DNA of 28,165 nucleotides from Terramyces sp. JEL0728 (taxonomy: Eukaryota > Chytridiomycota > Chytridiomycetes > Rhizophydiales > Terramycetaceae), in NCBI GenBank assembly GCA_027603945.1, contig JADIIU010000152.1, positions 1 through 28,165 on the forward strand. Direction: 5' to 3'. Positions 1 through 9,022 of the stretch are shown here, in pieces. Position 1 is the first letter of the stretch. Every line of letters starts with the position of its first letter. The position numbers were made by a program, and so were the translations under genes. The notes beneath the pieces are model-generated. The model made no database searches. It worked only from the letters and a program-made list of their open reading frames with translations, and was not told the origin of the DNA.

Positions 1-935
1 GAACAGTAATGGTTGGAAATTTTAAAGGAACAGGACATGTACAACCATCTACTAATTCTGCACAAAATGCCCAGCTAGTAACACTAATGGAAACGCCACC
101 ATCATGGTCTAAACTCTCGTTTTCGTTTTGCAGACCAACTGCAATAACCTCAAATGGAAATTCTATCACTTCAAGTCAGAGTTACATTTATGCATCATCT
201 CCAGAGCAAGCATCTGGGACTTCTGCTAGTAATTTACGGTTTGAACAACACGCTGGAACTTATGGTAGTTTTACCACAGATTTTACCAGCACTGCCAATA
301 CGACTACCACTGGAACGGCAAACGGTCCGTTCCTTTTGCCAAGTGGGTCTATTACCTATCAAAATATTGTTGCTCTCCATGGAGTATTGATGTTTATTGC
401 ATGGGCTGTATCTCCGTTCTTTGGAATCTATGTCGCAAGATTCATGAAGGATAAGCTTGGTCATAATTGGTACAGACTGCATGTCTTCTTCATGGGATTT
501 GCGTGCGGGTTAATTACCATCGTATCTTTTATTTTGATTGTGCTTTACATTCACCCTCCGCATTTCAGCGAACTCCACCACATCTTTGGGTTGATTGTGT
601 TCCTCGGCGTACTGATTCAGATTTCGTTGGGGTATATCAGTAACGCAAAATGGAGTCCAGAAAGAACTTTTATTCCGTGGTGGGATAAAGCACATTGGTG
701 GGTTGGAAGAGGGCTGTTTCTTCTTGCCCTGATCAACGTTTTCCTTGGGATTTCCTTGTACAAGGAAGACTATGAGATAGCTAAGTGGGTAGCACCTCTG
801 TTCTGGATCGTGGTTGCCGCTGGGATCGCATTGTTGATATACGGTCAAGTTACCGTTGGGCAAATCCACCACACGAAAAAGGAAGAACAGGAGATGATGA
901 TGGTTGGGCTCGAAGATTCTAATACATCCCTATGA
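1..935 (+). CDS. DOMON-cytochrome b561 protein, copy 1 (5' end outside window)
   Basis: Partial gene; its start lies left of the window and the first complete codon is at base 3. The first ~100 visible residues are the end of a DOMON domain (extracellular haem or sugar-binding beta sandwich) and a Ser/Thr-rich linker. Five hydrophobic helices follow with the b561 histidines in place: HGVLMFIAW, RLHVFFMG, HHIFGLIV and HWWVGRG. Proteins of this family pass electrons across a membrane, usually from ascorbate or another cytosolic donor to an outside acceptor. It ends in a charged tail and a TGA stop. It is the first of three tandem copies. The ATG at base 9 is internal, because copies 2 and 3 continue upstream of the matching residue. 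Bases 1-139 are almost identical to copy 2 at 1290-1428, whereas the rest is clearly diverged. Family assignment is firm; substrate unknown. Confidence 0.9.
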   Translation, partial: TVMVGNFKGTGHVQPSTNSAQNAQLVTLMETPPSWSKLSFSFCRPTAITSNGNSITSSQSYIYASSPEQASGTSASNLRFEQHAGTYGSFTTDFTSTANTTTTGTANGPFLLPSGSITYQNIVALHGVLMFIAWAVSPFFGIYVARFMKDKLGHNWYRLHVFFMGFACGLITIVSFILIVLYIHPPHFSELHHIFGLIVFLGVLIQISLGYISNAKWSPERTFIPWWDKAHWWVGRGLFLLALINVFLGISLYKEDYEIAKWVAPLFWIVVAAGIALLIYGQVTVGQIHHTKKEEQEMMMVGLEDSNTSL

Positions 936-1070
936 TTCCTGTGCCATTGCAATTTGGGTTTTTCGTTCTTTTGAGTCTTCTGGTTTCCAACAATGAAATC
1001 GAGCCAGGCTTCTTTTGGCCGGCGCCTCGATTGAATATCCATGCAAACAACAGAGATTTTTAACAATTCT

Positions 1071-2179
1071 ATGCTCGCGAGCGTATTATTTCAGCTAGTT
1101 AGCTCAGCAACTTTTAGCGCCGACGGTCAGTTTAGCGTGACAGGAGCACCAGCATCAAACGGGAAAACTTGTTTTACTATCCACAGTGCAGAGTCTGGGT
1201 AAATCAAATTAATTGTAGCTGGGCAGCAATTGGTGTTGGCAGTACGGCAATGTCTGGTGCAGATATTTATCTAGGATGGAAGAATCAGGGAACAGTAATG
1301 GTTGGAAATTTTAAAGGAACAGGGCATGTACAACCATCTACTAACTCTGCACAAAATGCTCAGCTAGTAACACTAATGGAAACGCCTCCATCATGGTCTA
1401 AACTCTCGTTTTCGTTTTGCAGACCAACAGCCATCACTGCCAGTGGAAAATCAATTACCTCTGGACAAAATTATATTTACGCATCATCTCCTGATAGCGC
1501 ATCAGGAAGCTCTGCTAGTAATTTGGCATTCAGTCAACACGCAAATAACTATGGTACTTTTAATGAAGATTTTACAACTTCCACCAACACAACTACTACT
1601 GGTAACGCTAATCAGCCGTTTCTTAAGCCAGGTGATGGTTTCACGTACCAGCAAATTGTAGCGCTGCACGGCATCTTGATGTTTATTGCGTGGGCCGTTG
1701 CACCATTCCTCGGCATATTCTGCGCAAGATATTTAAAAGATGTCCTTGGGCACAATTGGTACAGACTCCACGTATTCTTCATGGGGTTCGCCTGCGGATT
1801 AGTTACAATCGCATCCTTTGCATTGATAGTTCTGTATGTCCGTCCTCCGCATTTCAATGAAAACCACAAGATCCTTGGTTTGATTATCGTTATTTCCTTG
1901 CTCGTTCAAATTACCTTGGGATATATTAGCAACGCAATGTGGACGCCAAATCGCAAGTCAATTCCAGTTTGGGACAAAGCACATTGGTGGTTTGGACGGA
2001 CATTGTTTTTATTGGCGCTTGTCAATGTATATCTGGGCATTGATTTGTATGGAGATAATTATGGCACCAGCACTTTTGCATTTGTCGTATTCTTTGTTGT
2101 TTTAGGATTAGGAATTATCATGATGGGGGTTGGCCAATGGAAGTATGGGCAAGTGCATCATGTTGATTCTGATGTATAA
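1071..2179 (+). CDS. DOMON-cytochrome b561 protein, copy 2
   Basis: Two exons, 1071-1198 and 1219-2179, joined across a 20-nt intron, give 362 residues. The start MLASVLFQLVSSATFSA is a short signal peptide. The DOMON domain follows (residues ~25-150; ESGWAAIGVGSTAMSGADIY spans the splice), then a Thr/Asn-rich linker. The cytochrome b561 part begins at ~185, with haem-ligand candidates His193, His227, His259 and His298. Expected role: transmembrane electron transfer between cytosol and the cell exterior or secretory lumen. The intron is required: reading through meets TAA at once, while splicing restores a sequence that matches copy 3 across its own intron at the same place. The TAA stop is fused to a poly(A) signal (TAATAAA). 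Copy 2 lacks the two N-terminal cysteines seen in copy 3. Confidence 0.93.
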
Positions 2180-2327
2180 TAAATGATGTGCTTTAATAAT
2201 TCCAGAGATATTTTAAAAGTAGAAATTCCGCACTAACCAACTCATAGATCAGCAATGAGCACATAATGCAAGCTGAGTCTAGCACTAATGTTGACGTGAT
2301 TAACACCGTGTAATTTTCCGTTTTTTC

Positions 2328-3443
2328 ATGCTGGTATTCATTTTCCTGGTGGAATTAATTAGCGCTGCAACCTATTGTCCAATCGAAAACCAATTTTGTA
2401 TAACCGCAGTACCGTCAAATACGACCGGCCAGTCTTGCTTTACTATTCACAGCGCCGAATCTGGGTAAATCCGACTTGATCATAGTTGGGCAGCAATGGG
2501 AGTTGGAAGTAGTATGATGGCTGGAGCAGATATATACCTGGGGTGGAAGAATCAAGGCACTTTAAGAATTGGAAACTTGAAAGGAACTGGACATGTCCAA
2601 CCGTCGGTAAATTCAGTCCAGAACGCTCACATTGCTACGTTAGTCGACTCTTCTCCTTCATGGTCCCAGCTATCATTTTCCTTCTGTAGACCTACTACTC
2701 TTTCGGCAAATGGGAATTCCATTGCCCCTACACAAAACTATATCTTTGCATCCTGTCCAGATCAAGCATCAGGAACTAACGCTTCGAACTTGAACTTCAA
2801 CCAGCACGTGAGCAACTACGGATCCTTCTCGTTTGATTTCACTACTAGTACAAATACCACTACTACTGGCAACACCCAGCCGTTTCTTACTCCAAGTGGT
2901 GGATATACATATCAACAAGTTGTAGGTATCCACGGAGTGTTTATGTTCATCGCATGGGCCGTATCTCCGTTCTTTGGTATCTTTTGTGCCCGCTATTTGA
3001 AGAATGCCCTTGGACAAAACTGGTACAGATTGCATGTATTATTCATGGGAGTTACTTGCGGCATAGCCACCATAGTTTCCTTTATCTTAATTGTACTATT
3101 CATCCAGCCACCACACTTTGACGAAAAGCACAAAGTGATTGGGTTGGTTATTGTAATAGTTTTGATTGGGCAAGTCATTTTAGGCTATGTTAGTAATGCT
3201 AAATGGGACGAAAATAGAAAAGATATTCCTTGGTGGGATAAATTACACTGGTGGGTTGGCAGAGCTGTGTTTTTACTTGCTGTGGTTAATGTATACCTTG
3301 GGATCGACTTGTACGAAGACAACTTTGGCGACGCGCCTGCTTTCACTGCCTTCTTCTGGATCTGTATTATCTTGGGCGCTATATTGATGCTGTATGGGCA
3401 ATGGAAATATGGCCAAGTTCACCATGGCTACAAAAACGTTTGA
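2328..3443 (+). CDS. DOMON-cytochrome b561 protein, copy 3
   Basis: Exons 2328-2464 and 2486-3443, separated by a 21-nt intron, give 364 residues. The N-terminus MLVFIFLVELISAA is a signal peptide, followed by a segment with two cysteines (YCPIENQFC) absent from copy 2. The DOMON domain spans about residues 30-155. The b561 membrane part starts near residue 187, with conserved histidines beginning at His195 (HGVFMFIAW), then RLHVLFMG, EKHKVIG and LHWWVGRA. The intron position is the same as in copy 2, so the duplication followed intron gain. Predicted role as for the other copies: a membrane-bound haem electron-transfer protein. The TGA stop lies 43 nt before the next gene. Family call is secure; which donor and acceptor it uses cannot be told from sequence. 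Confidence 0.93.
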
Positions 3444-3486
3444 CATTGACAGTTTCAATAAAATTAAAAAATTCCAACTGAAAATT

Positions 3487-3775
3487 ATGTTTAAAAGCCA
3501 TCATAATATAAATATTGAACTAAGCGGATTGCAGTATCTGCTTGCTTTCGCCATCGCCGTATTCCTCCTAACACTCTGGGAAAAGCCTGGAAAGATCTTC
3601 ATAGTCAAATCAAACCACAGGAAAATAACTCAAGTACAAAAAAGGTTATGGAAGCAACAAAGAATTGAAAAAGGTAAACTTGCCTGACATAGATTTGCGA
3701 TTAAAAGTAGCAGCCCTGACCCAAGTGATTGACATGAAGCTATCAAGGATAAGCCAGGAAACATTGTGCGGCTAG
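3487..3775 (+). CDS. small single-pass membrane protein, function unknown
   Basis: Exons 3487-3673 and 3693-3775, joined across a 19-nt intron (gtaaacttgcctgacatag), give 89 residues. The N-terminal 15 residues are polar. One membrane helix (LQYLLAFAIAVFLLTLW, about residues 16-33) follows, then a basic stretch rich in Lys, Arg and Gln and a short helical tail ending ETLCG. The intron has the same size and branch motif as those in neighbouring genes, and splicing extends the frame, which supports a real gene. The frame is open upstream into the end of copy 3, but that part overlaps a known coding sequence, so I start at the ATG at 3487. I do not recognise the family. The layout would suit a small subunit or assembly factor of an organelle or ER membrane complex, but that is a guess. 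Confidence 0.6.
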
Positions 3776-3910
3776 AAAATGCTGATGGCTGATTTAAAAT
3801 AAATAGTAATTCTAGTCGAGTTTTACTATTTGTCAGTTTTGCTAAATTGCAATGCGATACCATGCATTACACAGTTATCTATAAACCGCAGATAGCTACA
3901 TTGGCTTTGA

Positions 3911-3934
3911 AAGCATCCGATTTCAAGGATGCTT
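3911..3934. repeat. perfect 8-bp inverted repeat upstream of the AIP-like gene
   Basis: AAGCATCC and its exact complement GGATGCTT are separated by 8 bases. The repeat lies 36 bases before the ATG at 3971, so it is either in the core promoter or in the 5' leader. It could form a leader hairpin or bind a dimeric factor. It may also be chance in a 195-base intergenic gap. Confidence 0.4.
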
Positions 3935-3970
3935 AAATTCTGGATTTGAGAGCTTAATTTTTTTCGCGAA

Positions 3971-5339
3971 ATGATTCAAACTGAAAACCAAAATGTTACG
4001 GCAGATGGAGGAATAATTAAAATCCCAATCGTTTCTCAGCCGGAACGCAAGGAAATTAAATGGGAACGAGGAATAAATGCCAAATTGCATTACAAGGCGT
4101 TTGCTTACCTCGTTCCTGGACAAAAGGAAGAATGTAAACACGATACCGACTGTGTTCATAAATCACATTCATTTTGTGGATCGGATTGTAAAGGAGAAAA
4201 GGATGCGGACCGTATGAAGAACAAGGTAGAATTGATGCAGAAACTATTGGATTCTTCCAAAATAACAAAGGATGAGAAAAAGGTTTGTTGAGACTAATCA
4301 AGGAAACAAAAATCGAACTGGATCCCAACTTGAAGCCAGTTAGACAGCAAGTATCAAATTCCAGGGATTTACAGCCATTTCCATTTGAGCTGCGTATTGG
4401 ATATTCGTTTTCAGTGAAAGCAATCGAGTTGTGTATCAAGACTATGAAAATTGGAGAAAGAGCAAGGTTTTTGTGTATGCCAGAATACTGCGATGTAGCT
4501 TTTTCCATAACATAGGGATTTTCTCAATTGGAAAGCGTTATGAGACAGGAAAAGATGAATAGAGAACTAAAGGAACAAGGAAAGCCGCCAATCAATTTTG
4601 GGGGATGTTGCGCTCATGCAACACCTGAGACGATGGAGATTAACAAGGGTTTAGAGGATTTGATCCAAGTTCCTCTGGTAATTCTCATTCATTTTAGGAA
4701 TTTGAATTTGAACTGATTGAAGTCCAATATCCAGAATCGTTTGAAAAGGAGCCTTGGGAAATGACTCCATTTGAAAAATATAAAGAAATTCCAAAAATTA
4801 AGGATCTAGGGAATGATTTTTTCAAGAAAGGTGACTATGAAAACGCAGACAAGAAATATGAAAGATGTCTAGTACTCGTTGAATCTCTGGCTACCACTGG
4901 GATTGTGCTTGATTTAAAAAAGGAAAAGACTGAAGACGAAAAGAGAATCAAACGCGGTCTCGAGCCAGAAGAATCTATTATACCCAAAGACAACAAGATT
5001 GAATTAGAAAAGGTAGAGTCGATGATTCAATCTGCGAGATTGAACTATGCTATCTGTAAAATGAAGCTGAAAGATTACCAATCAGCAATTCAACAATGCG
5101 CAAAAGTTCTCCAGGATGACCAAAAGTGTGTCAAGGCATTGTTTAGAAGAGGGCAGTGCTATTTGGAGATTGGTAGAGATTTGGATTTGGCACAAAAGGA
5201 TTTTGAGGCTCTGAAAAGCTTGATGGTGAAAGGATCTCCAGAATACCACCAACTTGCTCAGCTGGAAACTCTTTTGCAAAGGAAATTAAAGCTGCACGCT
5301 CAAAAAGAGAGGCAAATGTTTGCTGGCAAGTTATTTTAA
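3971..5339 (+). CDS. AIP-like immunophilin: FKBP-type domain plus TPR repeats
   Basis: Four exons, 3971-4282, 4303-4494, 4516-4677 and 4698-5339, with introns of 20, 21 and 20 nt, give 435 residues. Residues ~25-245 form an FKBP-like fold of the AIP (aryl-hydrocarbon-receptor interacting protein) type. The segment EFEFELIEVQYP, then DPW-like EKEPWEMTPFEKYKEIP, leads into three TPR motifs (~255-420) ending in a basic helix. AIP-family proteins bind the C-terminal tails of Hsp90/Hsp70 through the TPR and help client folding or mitochondrial import. Animal AIP has about 330 residues. The extra length here comes from an insertion near residues 52-104 with four cysteines (C55, C61, C69, C73) and from long TPR linkers. 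The FKBP active-site aromatics are not obviously kept, so prolyl isomerase activity is doubtful. An AATAAA signal follows at 5354. Confidence 0.85.
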
Positions 5340-5478
5340 AGCGATAAATTATTAATAAATATGACAGGTTTGACAGCCGCTTGATCCCTTCTCTAAATCC
5401 GCCAGTTTGCTTTTTCCAAATTATTTATTTTGTGTCTATGAAGAACACCATGTACTTTTACCAATACGTCACAAGTAA

Positions 5479-7246
5479 ATGGATTTAACACTGACAATAC
5501 TGACAAGTTTCTTTTCAATTGTTATACTTGTCCGCTTGCTGGTATTATCTTGGAAAGTACTAAAAGAAAATTCAAAGAGTCAAACGTGCTACCTTGTCCT
5601 GCATTTGCTTCATTTTGGAACGCTTGTAATGATGGTATTTTTTCAATACTGGTTTGTATTTGGTGTATGGCTGTCCGCAATTACGTTGGATTTGATAATG
5701 ATTGATTTCCTAAAGCCATTTCTTCATGTATTGGGATATAAAAAGACATTTGTGTTTCTTGTCCTGGCGACTATGATTTACGCGACTTTGACATTCCCGC
5801 TCTTTACGAGGTAATTTATATTGATGCAGTGAATTCGTCCATAATCCAGGTCTAGATGAGGTAACTTGCGAGTAATCTAGTATTATTTTGTTGGAACAGG
5901 GGCAGCGTATGTCTTGTCTTCAATATTTCAATCATGCAGTCCATTTTACATGGCATTCAGTATTACAAAAGGAGTGAAAACGAAACCAAAAGACTATGAT
6001 CAAAATTGGAAAGCGGTCAAGATATATCTGATTATTTTATCAATCTGCAGTTTCCTTTCATCCTGCAACTGGATACTATTTACAATTTTACGGAACCTAA
6101 CGTTCATCAAACTAGGATTTTACTTTCAGTCCTGTTGGTGCGCTATATTTCCGTTCTGCTTTGACAAGATCAAACGGCTGAGGTAATTGGAATTGAACAA
6201 GATTTACATTGGACCAATTGAGGCAGGCAAAACTGAAAAACCAGAGAGAGACAGTGATTGTTCTTCGAGAGTCAATTGCCAAGCTGCCAGGCATTGCGAA
6301 ATCTGCCGCTTTTGGATCGATTCAATCTTTGACCGGGATAATGGAAGGTTCGATAAAGAAATCGACTTCAATGTCATTCAATGACCCTAACGTTAAAAAA
6401 TCAAATTCTATGCTCAATGATTCTAATGTTAGAAAATCCAACTCGATGTTATCCAACGAGCAGGCAAAGCATCAGGGAATCGCCAGATCTGCAGCATACG
6501 GATCGGCACAGTCCTTGACAGGAAAATTGGAAAACATAAAGAAATCAAATTCCATGTCTTTTACGGAAAATCCAGATGAAATTCATATTGTGCAGCCAAA
6601 AGATACTTACTGCCATATTCCCAGACTGGAGATGGTTCAAGAGCTTCGAGGGCAAAGCGCTATTTCGTTCAACAAATATGATTTGAATCAAGCTGGTATT
6701 AGAGACTCTTTCGTAAAGGAGGACTTGAAAAATGATGGCAACCAAAGTAAAAAGCACTTTGAAACGTTGGTCTTAATACAATCAATTGAAAAAGAGCTTG
6801 ATGGTCCAGCAACTAATAACGGGGAGCAAGTATTACCAAAGGAAAAGTTCAACACGTCAAGCGGTTCGAAGCTTGAAAACTACGAGAAACAACTGGATAT
6901 GGATGTTGATCGGATGGAAAATGTACACGATCAAGATAGCCATGCATCTCAATCCATAGTGAATTCTGTCGAAAAAAAGAAAAGCTTGCTCGTTGAATCG
7001 GAAAGAGGAGCCAATAGTATATCCAATCGTTTGAAAGATAAAGCAATAGACAGTATTTATGGTGTACCTTCCAGATATACTGATGAAGGAGGAAATTCGA
7101 TTTCAAGCTCACAACGAGATAATAGTAACCCCGACGACAGCTCTAAACCCGCACCTTCTATAGCTAGTAACCTCGAAGCGCCAAAAGTTTCAAATCAAAG
7201 TCAGACAACTTCCAGCGGCATTGCTACATCCAGTCATCGAAAGTAA
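5479..7246 (+). CDS. seven-helix membrane protein with long repetitive Ser-rich cytosolic tail
   Basis: Four exons, 5479-5810, 5830-5860, 5881-6182 and 6202-7246, with introns of 19, 20 and 19 nt, give 569 residues. The second exon is only 31 nt. Hydrophobic segments at about 3-25, 37-58, 60-80, 89-108, 121-147, 169-190 and 195-215 make a seven-helix N-terminal half. From ~225 on the protein is hydrophilic. It contains two copies of a GIA(K/R)SAA(F/Y)GS.QSLTG unit, each followed by repeated KKSNSM-type motifs. These are basic-directed Ser sites of the kind AGC kinases phosphorylate. The shape recalls a G-protein-coupled receptor or a TOM1/THH1-like membrane protein, but I see no signature that decides between them. 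It is possibly a lineage-specific receptor. Splicing is supported by continuous hydrophobic helices across the joins. Confidence 0.75.
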
Positions 7247-7349
7247 GAATGATTCTGCCGCCAATTACCATATTCATTAATAAAACAGTTATAAAATGGC
7301 TTTCTAGTTGAAAAGTCGTTTCGAAAAAAGTTGATCTCAAATCTCTGGA

Positions 7350-7782
7350 ATGAAGTTACTCGACGAAGGACAACAAAACGATCAACCAGTAACATGGGAA
7401 GATCAAGAGAATATCGTAATCAAATATTAATCGCAGAACAAATTTAGCAAGCACAATATCAAATTAGATGCTCTTGAGGACAAATTCAAAAAATATGCTA
7501 CAGAAAAAGAATACTTGGATGACTTGAAAATGGAATTAGAATTGGCAGATGAAGACGAATTAATAAAGTACAGTATTATTAACCAGGTATCGTATTGGGG
7601 ATTGCTTCATCTCCTTGCCTGCTGAAGAATGCAACAATAGGATCGACCAGCAACATGAACGGTTGAATGAAACTATTGAAAGAACCGAAGGGCAAATCAA
7701 TGGAATTAAAAAAGAAATGGCAAAGTTGAAAGCGTTGTTGTACGCCAAGTTTGGCAATAATATTAATTTGGAAAAGGATTAA
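7350..7782 (+). CDS. PFDN4: prefoldin subunit 4
   Basis: Exons 7350-7415, 7437-7567 and 7587-7782, with introns of 21 and 19 nt, give 130 residues, against about 134 in the human protein. Recognised by VTWEDQENINKFSKHN near the start, LADEDELIKYRIGDCFISLP in the middle (created only by removing the 19-nt intron gtacagtattattaaccag), and KALLYAKFGNNINLEKD at the end. It is a beta-type subunit of the hexameric prefoldin co-chaperone, which hands unfolded actin and tubulin to the CCT chaperonin in the cytosol. Two long helices flank the central beta hairpins. The raw frame runs past the second donor into a stop, so the spliced model is needed. Start chosen at the ATG giving the usual short N-terminus. 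Very sure of the family. Confidence 0.93.
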
Positions 7783-7870
7783 GTAATAAATTAGTTGAGC
7801 TTATCCATGAATTGCTAGCGATGATTTAAAAGGAAATATTTGAGCACCAAAATCGTTTGTCGCGTTCGTG

Positions 7871-8341
7871 ATGGAAATTGAAGACTTGATCAAAGAGATA
7901 GAATCGACAAGTACAGACAATACAAAAATAGACGCAAAGAAACCGCGAACAAGAACTGAGATTGAATTGGATGCATTGCTGGATGAAATTAATTTTGGTC
8001 CCGTCAAAGCACCTGAAAAAGACACCAAGATTTATCCAATAATCGAACCAACAGAAGAAATCAAGGATAGAAAAAAGAAATGTTTCAATACAAATATTCC
8101 CGGATGTTCCGCCCTCAAATGCCTCAGATGCGACTTTAAAGTGCTGGAATTGGACGGAGAATTCAAAGGCGTTGATTACTTGTTTTTCAGAAACAATTAC
8201 CCAAATACTAATCAGCTGAAAACTAGAATCAGTCAAAGGAAAGATTTCAAGTGCTTTTGCTGCCAATGCTCTTGGGCTTCGGTGCAGAAACCGTCAGACA
8301 TCAAACAACTGAGTCTGAAATGGGTCTGCAGTGGCCATTAG
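7871..8341 (+). CDS. CFAP418: CFAP418 (C8orf37) homologue, ciliary protein
   Basis: Intronless, 156 residues, starting at ATG 7871 and ending in TAG. The C-terminal half is diagnostic: LKCLRCDFKVLELDG, DYLFFRNNYPN, then CFCCQCSW and LKWVCSGH at the very end, matching the human order of Cys motifs, the DYLFFRNN.P block and a terminal WVCGKH. The N-terminus has the acidic DLIKEIES and LDALLDEINF helices, also seen in the family. Human CFAP418 has 207 residues and is a ciliary/photoreceptor protein whose loss causes retinal dystrophy. The family follows the presence of cilia. The paired cysteines may bind metal. It suggests that this organism builds a flagellated stage. It converges with TIM21 on the other strand, leaving 19 bases between the stops. 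Confidence 0.9.
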   Translation: MEIEDLIKEIESTSTDNTKIDAKKPRTRTEIELDALLDEINFGPVKAPEKDTKIYPIIEPTEEIKDRKKKCFNTNIPGCSALKCLRCDFKVLELDGEFKGVDYLFFRNNYPNTNQLKTRISQRKDFKCFCCQCSWASVQKPSDIKQLSLKWVCSGH

Positions 8342-8347
8342 TATGTA

Positions 8348-8362
8348 AATAAACTTTTTATT
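8348..8362. terminator. back-to-back poly(A) signals between convergent CFAP418 and TIM21
   Basis: The 19-base gap between two convergent stop codons holds AATAAA on the + strand (8348-8353). It also holds AATAAA on the - strand (8357-8362), which overlaps the TIM21 stop codon itself (TAATAAA). Cleavage downstream of either signal must fall inside the other gene, so the mRNAs overlap antisense. Confidence 0.6.
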
Positions 8363-8961
8363 ACCATAGCCTTTGACCAAAATTGAACCAGCCAGCCTTG
8401 ACGTTTCTTTCATTGAAAATCATTACTTGTCGAGTTCCAACTTGCGCATATACATACTCCAGCTTGAATTTACTATTGTATTTGTAACCCTGACATACAA
8501 TCTCGCAAGACTTTCCATTTGCGTGGTTGAATGCGAAATATTGGATCTGCATTCTCTTGCGTCCATTCTCGCTAAACTCTGACGAACTAGTTAGTGTATG
8601 GTTACCTTAATCGGTACCTGCTCGTGTTAGGAGGTCCATATGAACAATGGATTGGGTAGCCCAGTATTCTGGTTAGCTCTGAACTGCTCATTACCAGTTG
8701 CGACGATTCATCAAACAACTCTTCGGCATAATTACGTCCAAATAGTGTTTCTCCTAGCGAATAAAATATAGCCCCAGTAAGAACTAATCCACCAGCTACT
8801 ACTATGAAATATCCTGTTTGTTCAGCATAAAAATATGCCTTTTTTTTGAATGAGGTTTGTACGGTCTTTGGCTGCTGTTTTACCGGTTGAATTCTTCCCA
8901 GCGGTTGAGAAGATTTGTATCTAGTCTGTGTGAATATCCTTTTGAACATTTTGGAAAACAA
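8361..8961 (-). CDS. TIM21: TIM21-like mitochondrial inner membrane import subunit
   Basis: Exons 8961-8606 and 8586-8361, joined across a 19-nt intron (gtaaccatacactaactag), give 193 residues. The N-terminus is basic and lacks acids (MFSKMFKRIFTQTRYKSS), a mitochondrial presequence. A single membrane helix (GYFIVVAGGLVLTGAIFYSL, ~residues 51-70) leads to the intermembrane-space domain with LGYPIHCSYG and, after the splice, KRMQIQYFAFNHANGKS. This is the order of Tim21, which tethers the TIM23 complex to TOM and to respiratory complexes. Intron removal is needed because the raw frame stops 15 nt past the donor, while the rest of the domain lies in another frame. The stop TAA is fused to a poly(A) signal. 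Family call is good; the length is close to that of yeast Tim21. Confidence 0.85.
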
Positions 8962-9022
8962 ATTTTTGCGTTTTTCAACAGCACTCTCAAATCAATAAAC
9001 GAATGCGAATGCAATAATATCT

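Noticed and set aside
3394..3486. N-terminal extension of the small membrane protein gene
   Set aside because: It overlaps the end of DOMON copy 3 in another frame; the ATG at 3487 gives a sensible protein.
4056..4508. 150-residue - strand open frame
   Set aside because: Antisense shadow of the AIP-like gene, whose spliced protein is well supported.
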